Positions 1 through 5,674 of a DNA stretch of 5,674 bases are shown here, piece after piece (position 1 is the stretch's first letter; the number at the start of each line of letters is the position of its first letter). Made by a program: the position numbers and the translations under genes. The DNA is taken from assembly GCA_900754795.1 (NCBI GenBank), contig CAAEEA010000019.1, forward strand, positions 1-5,674. Direction: 5' to 3'. Below the pieces are notes generated by a model. That model searched no databases. It saw only the letters and a program-made list of their open reading frames with translations, and was not told the origin of the DNA. Origin of the DNA: Clostridia bacterium. GTDB lineage: Bacteria; Bacillota; Clostridia; Peptostreptococcales; Anaerovoracaceae.

Positions 1-2894
1 GTTATCAGGTGAACAGAAAAGCCGGGTGGGACACCCACGGACTGCCTGTTGAGATAGAAGTAGAAAAGCAGCTTAACATGTCCGGCAAACAGGACATAGA
101 AAAATACGGCATTAAGGAATTCAACGAAAAATGCCGGGAGTCCGTATTTACCTATACGGGTATGTGGAGAGAGATGTCTGAGAGAATGGGATATCTGGTA
201 GATCTTGATCATCCTTATATTACTCTCGACAATAACTATATAGAGACAGGCTGGTGGATCCTTAAAAAATTCTTTGACGCGGGACTGATCTATGAGGGAC
301 ACAAGATTCTCCCTTACTGCCCTCGCTGCGGAACAGGCCTTGCTTCCCATGAGGTTGCTCAGGGTTATAAGATGGTAAAGACCAATACCATTACCGCCAA
401 GTTCAAAAAGACCGGCAGCGAAAATGAATATTTCCTTGCATGGACAACTACCCCGTGGACTCTCGCTTCTAATGTCGCTCTGACTGTAGGCCCTGACATA
501 GATTATGTCAGAGTAAAGATGACCGAAGGCGACGAAGAGGGCAATATCTTTTATGTCGCGCAGCATCTGGCGGATAAGGTTCTGGGAGCCGGCAGGTATG
601 AAGTGCTGCAGACCATGAAGGGCAAGGACATGGAATACATGGAGTATGAACAGCTCATGCCTTTTGTTAAACCTGATAAAAAGGCCTTTTTCGTGACATG
701 CATGGACTATGTATCCATTGAAGACGGTACCGGTATAGTTCATACGGCTCCGGCCTTTGGTGAAGACGACTATCAGTGCGGACGCAAATACGATCTGCCT
801 GTAGTCCAGCCTGTAGATGAGAGAGGATGCTATACCGCCACTCCGTGGGAAGGCCGCTTCGTCATGGAAGAAGGTCTTGACGTGGAGATCATCAAATATC
901 TTGCCGGAGAAGACAAGATATTCTCGAAAGAAAAGATAGAACACAATTACCCTCATTGCTGGAGATGCGGCACTCCGCTGGTATATTACGCCAAACCTTC
1001 ATGGTATATCGCCATGAGCAGGTTAAAGGACCGGCTTGTCGCCAACAACAACAGCGTAAACTGGTTCCCGCCTTACGTCGGTGAAAAGAGATTCGGCAAC
1101 TGGCTTGAAGAAGTCAAGGACTGGGCTATTTCAAGAACGAGATACTGGGGAACGCCTATACCTGTATGGAGATGCGAGTGCGGACATCTTGAGTGCGTCG
1201 GTTCACGTAAAGAACTGGTTGAAAAGGCCATGGAAGATATAGACGAATCCATCGAACTGCACAGACCTTATGTGGATGATGTACATCTCAGATGTCCTGT
1301 CTGCGGCAAACCTATGACAAGGATACCGGAAGTAATGGACTGCTGGTTCGATTCCGGCGCCATGCCTTTTGCCCAGTGGCATTACCCTTTTGAGCACGCC
1401 GATGACCTGGAAGAAAAGCTCTTCCCTGCTGATTTCATATGTGAGGGCATAGATCAGACAAGAGGCTGGTTCTATTCACTTATGGCCATCTCTACTTTCA
1501 TCATGGGCAGGGCGCCTTACAAGAATGTCCTTGTAAACGACCTCATCCTTGATAAAGACGGCAAGAAGATGTCCAAGTCGAGAGGAAACACCGTTTCGCC
1601 TTTTGAACTTTTCGACAAGTACGGCGCGGATGCTACGAGATGGTATCTGCTGAGCGTATCGCCGGCGTGGACTCCTACGAGATTTGATGAAGACGGGCTT
1701 ATTGATGTGGTGAGCAAGTTCTTCGGTACGCTCAGGAACGTATATAACTTCTTTGTACTTTATTCAAATCAGGATCAGATCGACCCGGCCGGACTCAACG
1801 TTCCTTATGAGGGAAGACCTGAGCTTGACAGATGGATACTGAGCAAATATAACAGACTCATAGCCGATGTGACCGAGTACATGGATCAGTACGATCACAT
1901 GAGGACGGTAAGGGCCATAAACGATTTTGTAAACGAAGATCTTTCCAACTGGTACATCAGGAGAGCCAGAAGAAGGTTCTACGCTGAGGAAATGACAGAA
2001 GACAAGAAGAGCGTGTATGCTACCACTTATGAAGTCCTTGTGGGAACAGCTAAACTGATAGCTCCGATAGCGCCGTTTATTTCTGATGAGATCTATGTCA
2101 ACCTTACAGGCGAGGATACGGTACACACCGCTTATTTTCCTGAGGCCGACATGAGTCTTGTTGATGAAGATACGGAAAAGAGAATGGATCTTGTCAGGGC
2201 TCTCGTCACTCTGGGAAGAGGAACAAGAGAGAAAGAAAGAATCAAGGTAAGACAGCCGCTTTCGGAAGTTCTGGTGGACGGTAAGTATGAGAGCGTAATC
2301 GGCGATCTTACCCCGCTCATCCTCGAAGAACTTAATGTAAAGAAAGTCGTATTTGAAAACGATCTTGAAAAATATATGGACTTTGCCTTAAAGCCTGACT
2401 TTAAAGCGGCCGGTCCTGTACTCGGATCAAAGATCAAAGCTTTCGGCGCGGCTCTTGCCAAGGCAGATCCGGCCAAGACAGTAGCGGCTCTGGAGGCAGA
2501 CGGCAAGATCACCATGGATCTTAACGGAGAGACCGCAGAGATTACAAAAGACTTTGTGGATGTCAGGATCAGCGCCAAAGAGGGATTTGCCGTGGCGATG
2601 GAAAACAACATTTTTACCATACTCGATACTACTCTTGATGATGAGCTCATTGACGAGGGCATAGCCAGAGAACTGGTTTCAAAGGTACAGCAGCTCCGCA
2701 AGCAGAAAGCCTTTGAGATGATGGATAACATCGCCGTTACCGTAGAGGCTGACGACAGAGTAAAATCGGCCGTTGAAAAGCACAGAGACTATATAATGAA
2801 AGAAACTCTGGCTCTCAGACTGGATTACGGTCAGGCTGAGGAAAAATACGACTTAAACGGTCACAGGACAGGTATAACCGTAGTTAGATTATAG
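1..2894 (+). CDS. ileS: isoleucyl-tRNA synthetase, type 2 (IleRS2), 5'-truncated by the window edge
   Basis: This cytoplasmic class I synthetase charges tRNA-Ile with isoleucine using ATP and edits misactivated valine. The reading frame is open to the left edge (Tyr-Gln precede the GTG at 9), and that GTG is an internal Val codon inside the conserved block ending GWDTHGLPVE, so the true start and the HIGH motif are upstream. Numbering from base 9, I see CxxC at 104/107 and 317/320, the editing-domain WTTTPWT at 145-151, the editing block HTAPAFGEDD at 245-254 (His245 and Asp254 are the expected editing residues), a Cys cluster at 389/391/394 with CPVC at 429-432, EGIDQTRGWF at 479-488, and KMSKS at 520-524. 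The alpha-helical anticodon-binding domain spans roughly 604-760 with NWYIRR at 647-652. The C-terminal part is of the IleRS2 kind and lacks the terminal zinc ribbon of E. coli-type IleRS. About 961 residues are visible of a likely 1,035-1,045. Stop TAG is at 2892-2894. In Bacillota ileS is often controlled by a T-box leader, which would be off-window here. Identity is certain; the subtype is very likely. Confidence 0.97.
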   Translation, partial: YQVNRKAGWDTHGLPVEIEVEKQLNMSGKQDIEKYGIKEFNEKCRESVFTYTGMWREMSERMGYLVDLDHPYITLDNNYIETGWWILKKFFDAGLIYEGHKILPYCPRCGTGLASHEVAQGYKMVKTNTITAKFKKTGSENEYFLAWTTTPWTLASNVALTVGPDIDYVRVKMTEGDEEGNIFYVAQHLADKVLGAGRYEVLQTMKGKDMEYMEYEQLMPFVKPDKKAFFVTCMDYVSIEDGTGIVHTAPAFGEDDYQCGRKYDLPVVQPVDERGCYTATPWEGRFVMEEGLDVEIIKYLAGEDKIFSKEKIEHNYPHCWRCGTPLVYYAKPSWYIAMSRLKDRLVANNNSVNWFPPYVGEKRFGNWLEEVKDWAISRTRYWGTPIPVWRCECGHLECVGSRKELVEKAMEDIDESIELHRPYVDDVHLRCPVCGKPMTRIPEVMDCWFDSGAMPFAQWHYPFEHADDLEEKLFPADFICEGIDQTRGWFYSLMAISTFIMGRAPYKNVLVNDLILDKDGKKMSKSRGNTVSPFELFDKYGADATRWYLLSVSPAWTPTRFDEDGLIDVVSKFFGTLRNVYNFFVLYSNQDQIDPAGLNVPYEGRPELDRWILSKYNRLIADVTEYMDQYDHMRTVRAINDFVNEDLSNWYIRRARRRFYAEEMTEDKKSVYATTYEVLVGTAKLIAPIAPFISDEIYVNLTGEDTVHTAYFPEADMSLVDEDTEKRMDLVRALVTLGRGTREKERIKVRQPLSEVLVDGKYESVIGDLTPLILEELNVKKVVFENDLEKYMDFALKPDFKAAGPVLGSKIKAFGAALAKADPAKTVAALEADGKITMDLNGETAEITKDFVDVRISAKEGFAVAMENNIFTILDTTLDDELIDEGIARELVSKVQQLRKQKAFEMMDNIAVTVEADDRVKSAVEKHRDYIMKETLALRLDYGQAEEKYDLNGHRTGITVVRL

Positions 2895-2895
2895 C

Positions 2896-2900
2896 AGGGG
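2896..2900 (+). promoter_or_regulatory. ribosome binding site of the P-type ATPase gene
   Basis: AGGGG begins one base after the ileS stop codon. It lies 7 bases before the ATG at 2908 but only 4 before the in-frame GTG at 2905, so it favours the ATG. Being so close to the ileS stop, it would be reached by ribosomes terminating on ileS, which permits translational coupling (inference). Confidence 0.7.
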
Positions 2901-2907
2901 ATCAGTG

Positions 2908-5274
2908 ATGCCGGGATTAAGCAGCAGAGAAGCAGAAGAACGCATAAGACAGGGACTTGATAATGAGCAGGTGAGTTCATCCACAAGGACGGTGGAACAG
3001 ATTGTAAAGGAAAATGTCTTTACTTATTTCAACCTGATTTTTACGGTTCTCGGAGTGCTTCTTGTGATAGTTGGTTCTTTTAAGGATCTGACCTTTATGC
3101 TCATAGTTGTGGCTAACACCGCGATCGGTATAGCGCAGGAGATCAGATCAAAACAGACCCTTGACAAGCTGAAGCTGATGAAAATGCCAAAGTGCCATGT
3201 TATTCGCGACGGCAGGGAAAAAGAAGTCGCCGTTGAAGATCTGGTGCTTGATGACGTGATCGTACTCAGGGCGGGAAGCCAGATACCGGCTGACGCGGAA
3301 GTACTTGACGGCAGCGTGCAGGTAAATGAGGCGCTCATAACCGGAGAAGCTGACGAGATAACCAAGACAAAAAGCGCAGGACTCCTGTCCGGCAGTTTTG
3401 TGGTGTCGGGAGAATGCATAGCGAGACTGACGGCGGTAGGCCGAAATTCGTATATCTCCAAACTGACCCTCGAAGCCACAAAGGATAAAAAGACGGAAGA
3501 ATCTGAGATGATCAAGTCCCTCGACAGGATCGTCAAGGTGATAGGTATCATAATCATACCGGTAGGCGCCGTTCTGCTCATACAGGAATGGTTTGTCCTT
3601 GAAGGAGGATTCAGGAGCAGTGTCATCTCCATGGTCGCGGCGGTTTTGGGAATGATACCTGAGGGACTGTATATGACGGCCAGTATCGCCATGGTGGTGA
3701 GCGCCATGCGCCTTGCCCGCAGAGATGTGCTCGTACAGAACATGAAATGCATAGAGACTCTTGCCAGAGTTGACGTGCTGTGTGTGGACAAGACCGGCAC
3801 TATTACCGAAAATGAGATGATGGTGGACGGCTTTCAGATCATGTCAAAAGGTGAAGATGAGGATCGTATACTGAGGATGATAGGAGATCTTGTCCAGCAG
3901 CAGAATAAAGACAATATCACCATGGCTGCCCTGCAGGGATTCTTTACCGAAAGAAGCGGCAGGGCGGCGGAAATGATCTGTCCTTTTTCTTCAAAATACA
4001 AATACTGCGGCGTAAGCTACGGGGAAAGCAATTATGTCCTCGGGGCTCCGGAATTCGTACTCAGAGAGAGTTTTCAGACTTACGCCGGCCATATAAACGA
4101 GATAAGCGAGCAGGGCTTCAGGGTTCTCGCGTTCGCGCGTGTGGGAGAGGTTCCTCAGGGACAGCCCCTTTCAACCGGAGCGCGTCTGCTTGCCCTGATA
4201 TTTCTCACCAATCCAATCAGGAAATCCGCCAAGGAGACGTTCGGATTTTTTGCAAAGAACGGCGTGGATATAAAAGTAATATCCGGCGACAACCCCGTGA
4301 CCGTATCAAACGTCGCTCTGGAAGCAGGTATAGAAGGAGCCGAAAACTACATTGACGCCCGGCAGCTTGTAAATGAGAGAGCCATATATGAAGCGGTTGA
4401 CCAGTATACGGTATTCGGACGGGTAACTCCCGAGCAGAAGAGGATGTTTGTCAAAGCTCTTAAACGCCACGGGAAGACCGTGGGGATGACAGGAGACGGA
4501 GTAAACGATATTCTGGCTCTCAGGGACGCGGACTGCTCGGTAGCCATGGCTTCCGGAAGTGAGGCGGCTTCCAACGCGGCTCAGCTGGTGCTCATGGATT
4601 CGGACTTTTCCAGGATGCCATCAGTTGTTGCCGAAGGACGCAGAGTCGTAAACAACATAGAGAGAGCGGCTATATTGTATCTTACGAAGAATATCTTTTC
4701 ACTGCTTCTGGCGGTGTTTTCGGTAGTAAACGTACTTTCTTACCCGCTTACTCCATCGCAGATAACCCTGATCAGTATGTTTACCATAGGAGTACCGTCA
4801 TTTATCATATCGCTGGAACCTAACAGGGATCTCATAAAGGGGACTTTCCTCGGCAATGTGTTTAAAACAGCGGCTCCGGCAGGTATCACGACTTTTATAA
4901 GCGTCAGCTCTCTGGTAGTTTTCGGAGAAGTGTTTGCCATAGACGCCGAATGCATTTCCACGTCGAGTACGATGCTTGTGGCGCTGGTAGGCTTTATGAT
5001 CCTGGCGAAAGTGGCAAAACCGTCAAACATGTTCCATATAGGGCTTGTCGCGGTATGCGTTGCCGGTATGGGATATTGCGTGTTCTTTATGCCTGAGATG
5101 TTTGGTATAAACAGCATTTCGACTCAGGCGGCAATGCTGCTGGCGGTATTTCTGATCGCTACGGAAGCCGTATTCAGATATATATATAAGTTTGTGGGGC
5201 TGTTCAGCCTCATAGGAACCGGGAGGAAAAAACGCCGCGGCAGGAAAAAAAGCAGAAGAAGGTCTGCGGCATAG
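2908..5274 (+). CDS. CtpE-like cation-transporting P-type ATPase (HAD superfamily)
   Basis: This is a complete P-type ATPase of 788 residues, close to the usual length of mycobacterial CtpE (about 800). From the ATG start, M1 and M2 are at about 37-58 and 61-79. The actuator domain has TGEA at 145-148, where TGES is canonical. M3 and M4 are at about 207-228 and 238-267, with PEGL at 251-254. The phosphorylation motif DKTGT is at 294-298. A short nucleotide-binding domain carries LGAPE at 378-382 in place of KGAPE. SGDNP is at 459-463 and the hinge TGDGVND at 528-534. M5-M10 occupy about 587-764. M6 holds the TIGVPSF segment (626-632) before a Glu-Pro-Asn and has no acidic residue inside the helix, unlike the NxxxD of SERCA-type calcium pumps. 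This pattern matches my memory of the CtpE group, for which calcium uptake is reported in mycobacteria. The substrate here is not proven; calcium, manganese or another cation is possible. The last residues (773-785) are strongly basic. ATG 2908 is preferred over GTG 2905 by ribosome-site spacing. The gene sits 13 bases after ileS and is probably in its transcript. Confidence 0.93.
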   Translation: MPGLSSREAEERIRQGLDNEQVSSSTRTVEQIVKENVFTYFNLIFTVLGVLLVIVGSFKDLTFMLIVVANTAIGIAQEIRSKQTLDKLKLMKMPKCHVIRDGREKEVAVEDLVLDDVIVLRAGSQIPADAEVLDGSVQVNEALITGEADEITKTKSAGLLSGSFVVSGECIARLTAVGRNSYISKLTLEATKDKKTEESEMIKSLDRIVKVIGIIIIPVGAVLLIQEWFVLEGGFRSSVISMVAAVLGMIPEGLYMTASIAMVVSAMRLARRDVLVQNMKCIETLARVDVLCVDKTGTITENEMMVDGFQIMSKGEDEDRILRMIGDLVQQQNKDNITMAALQGFFTERSGRAAEMICPFSSKYKYCGVSYGESNYVLGAPEFVLRESFQTYAGHINEISEQGFRVLAFARVGEVPQGQPLSTGARLLALIFLTNPIRKSAKETFGFFAKNGVDIKVISGDNPVTVSNVALEAGIEGAENYIDARQLVNERAIYEAVDQYTVFGRVTPEQKRMFVKALKRHGKTVGMTGDGVNDILALRDADCSVAMASGSEAASNAAQLVLMDSDFSRMPSVVAEGRRVVNNIERAAILYLTKNIFSLLLAVFSVVNVLSYPLTPSQITLISMFTIGVPSFIISLEPNRDLIKGTFLGNVFKTAAPAGITTFISVSSLVVFGEVFAIDAECISTSSTMLVALVGFMILAKVAKPSNMFHIGLVAVCVAGMGYCVFFMPEMFGINSISTQAAMLLAVFLIATEAVFRYIYKFVGLFSLIGTGRKKRRGRKKSRRRSAA

Positions 5275-5284
5275 CTTAATAAAC

Positions 5285-5301
5285 AGAGCGGTTACGGCTC
5301 T
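5285..5301 (+). other. small hairpin overlapping the terminator stem
   Basis: AGAGC (5285-5289) pairs with GCTCT (5297-5301) around a seven-base loop. One further G-C pair is possible across a G-G mismatch. It has no T-tract of its own. It uses bases 5297-5301, which also form the base of the longer hairpin starting at 5293, so the two cannot form together. It may be chance or a competing fold. Confidence that it has a role is low. Confidence 0.25.
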
Positions 5302-5366
5302 CTGACGGTGATTTTCATGTTTTTTACACGTAAATTTCCGCCGGGAGCCGTATTTTATTGTATTTT
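5293..5366 (+). terminator. probable intrinsic terminator: long imperfect hairpin plus T-rich run
   Basis: TACGGCTC (5293-5300) pairs perfectly with GAGCCGTA (5345-5352). After one bulged T at 5301, pairing continues in register inward to 5320/5326. By hand I count about 23 pairs including two G-T wobbles, with isolated mismatches at 5305/5341, 5309/5337, 5315/5331 and 5317/5329, and a TTTTT loop at 5321-5325. The stem base is followed by TTTTATTGTATTTT at 5353-5366. The position, 18 bases after the ATPase stop, fits termination of the ileS-ATPase transcript. The stem is much longer than a typical intrinsic terminator, and the T-tract is interrupted, so efficiency is uncertain. Confidence 0.65.
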
Positions 5367-5389
5367 AATTGGAATTGGTGTATTATAAT
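5358..5389 (+). promoter_or_regulatory. candidate sigma-A-type promoter for the downstream membrane protein gene
   Basis: A -35-like TTGTAT (5358-5363) is separated by 17 bases from TATTAT (5381-5386), which overlaps a perfect TATAAT at 5384-5389. Using TATAAT as the -10 element puts TTGTAT 20 bases away, so the -35 is weak under that choice. Transcription would begin around 5393-5397, giving a leader of about 25 bases that still includes the Shine-Dalgarno site. The -35 lies within the T-rich tail of the terminator, so the end of one unit and the start of the next overlap. Confidence 0.55.
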
Positions 5390-5407
5390 TATGTATAACC
5401 TGAGACT

Positions 5408-5413
5408 GGGAGG
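5408..5413 (+). promoter_or_regulatory. ribosome binding site that fixes the GTG start at 5421
   Basis: GGGAGG sits 7 bases before the GTG at 5421, an ideal spacing. An in-frame ATG at 5391 has no such site, and it falls immediately after the -10 element, probably upstream of the transcription start. The GTG is therefore the better start. Confidence 0.8.
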
Positions 5414-5420
5414 AAAAAGA

Positions 5421-5674
5421 GTGAGAAAATTTAACTTCTTCTGCTCGCTGGCGCTCGTACTGTTTATGACGCTGCTTATAATTACTCTGGGGCAGAACAT
5501 CGCGCTGCGGACATCGGCAGGCTATACGTTTTACTTTAATGACACCAGGGTGGTAGACAGCCTGATGGTGAACTACAGTAATTCAGAGATGTCAAAAGAG
5601 ATAACGTCCTTTATGAACTCCTGGAGACCTGACGAATTCCAGGTATATGACGATACTGGGTATGATCTTCAGGA
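5421..5674 (+). CDS. membrane-anchored or integral membrane protein of unknown function, 3'-truncated by the window edge
   Basis: The frame is open from the GTG at 5421 to the window edge, giving 84 codons. The product begins MRKFNFF, followed by a hydrophobic helix at about residues 6-28. A short positive N-terminus before the helix suggests that the following part lies outside the cytoplasm. No lipobox or clear signal peptidase site is seen, although a Cys occurs at residue 8. The region after the helix is polar, with the segment VDSLMVNYSNSEMSKEI (45-61) and an aromatic/acidic stretch (about 68-83). This layout recalls bacterial small membrane proteins with an N-terminal helix, an external loop and later helices, such as the DUF1461/TIGR01906 group, but the match is from memory and weak. 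It could equally be a single-pass anchored protein or the sensor part of a larger protein. Its own promoter and strong ribosome site indicate expression separate from the ATPase. Codon use resembles its neighbours. Confidence 0.75.
   Translation, partial: MRKFNFFCSLALVLFMTLLIITLGQNIALRTSAGYTFYFNDTRVVDSLMVNYSNSEMSKEITSFMNSWRPDEFQVYDDTGYDLQ

Noticed and set aside
9..11. GTG at base 9 as the start of the synthetase gene
   Set aside because: It is an internal Val codon. The frame continues to the left edge and the essential HIGH-motif region of the enzyme would be missing.
2132..2731. A 199-codon open frame on the minus strand inside ileS
   Set aside because: It is a shadow of the ileS reading frame: Ser-rich, low-complexity translation, no ribosome site noted, and fully covered by conserved IleRS sequence.
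2905..2907. GTG at 2905 as the start of the ATPase
   Set aside because: It lies only 4 bases after the Shine-Dalgarno site, while the adjacent in-frame ATG at 2908 has the usual 7-base spacing.
3024..3800. A 258-codon open frame on the minus strand inside the ATPase gene
   Set aside because: It lies antisense to the actuator domain, M3-M4 and DKTGT motifs. Its Ser/Thr/Ile-rich translation is typical of an antisense shadow, with no recognisable domain.
5245..5252. A7-G run near the ATPase 3' end as a programmed frameshift site
   Set aside because: The -1 frame ends after ten codons (at 5279) and the +1 frame also ends soon after. No downstream domain would be joined, so the run is better explained by Lys codons in the basic tail.
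5323..5334. TTTAC-AC-GTAAA near-palindrome as an operator
   Set aside because: It is a short AT-rich symmetry lying inside the long hairpin and upstream of the promoter. One copy with no recognised consensus is not enough to call a binding site.
5391..5393. ATG at 5391 as the start of the last gene
   Set aside because: It directly follows the TATAAT element, has no ribosome binding site, and would add ten residues before a well-placed GTG.

Overview
The window looks like ordinary chromosomal DNA of a low-to-moderate GC Gram-positive anaerobe, most likely Bacillota of class Clostridia. The reasons are the class of isoleucyl-tRNA synthetase, frequent AGA/AGG arginine and ATA isoleucine codons, strong purine-rich Shine-Dalgarno sites, a GTG start, and genes packed on one strand. 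This placement is inferred from the style of the sequence, not from a database match.

Layout: (1) Bases 1-2894 hold the 3' part of ileS, which encodes a long 'type 2' (eukaryote/archaea-like) isoleucyl-tRNA synthetase. About the first 75-80 residues, including the HIGH motif, lie upstream of the window. (2) Thirteen bases later, on the same strand, comes a complete P-type ATPase of 788 residues (2908-5274). It resembles the CtpE-like group of cation pumps and ends in a striking polybasic tail. (3) A 146-base gap (5275-5420) contains a long, nearly continuous imperfect hairpin followed by a T-rich run (probable terminator), then a plausible sigma-A-type promoter and a strong ribosome binding site. 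(4) From 5421 to the window edge is the 5' end of a gene for a small membrane-anchored or membrane protein that I do not firmly recognise.

The first two genes are probably co-transcribed: the gap is too short for a promoter and terminator, and the second gene's ribosome binding site starts 1 base after the ileS stop. No functional link between isoleucine charging and cation transport is evident, so this may be simple packing. The third gene appears to start its own transcript. I see no mobile element, CRISPR array, tRNA, rRNA or phage gene, and no convincing new system. The items most worth a second look are the long intergenic hairpin with its mutually exclusive small hairpin, the polybasic tail of the pump, and the pump's altered motifs.
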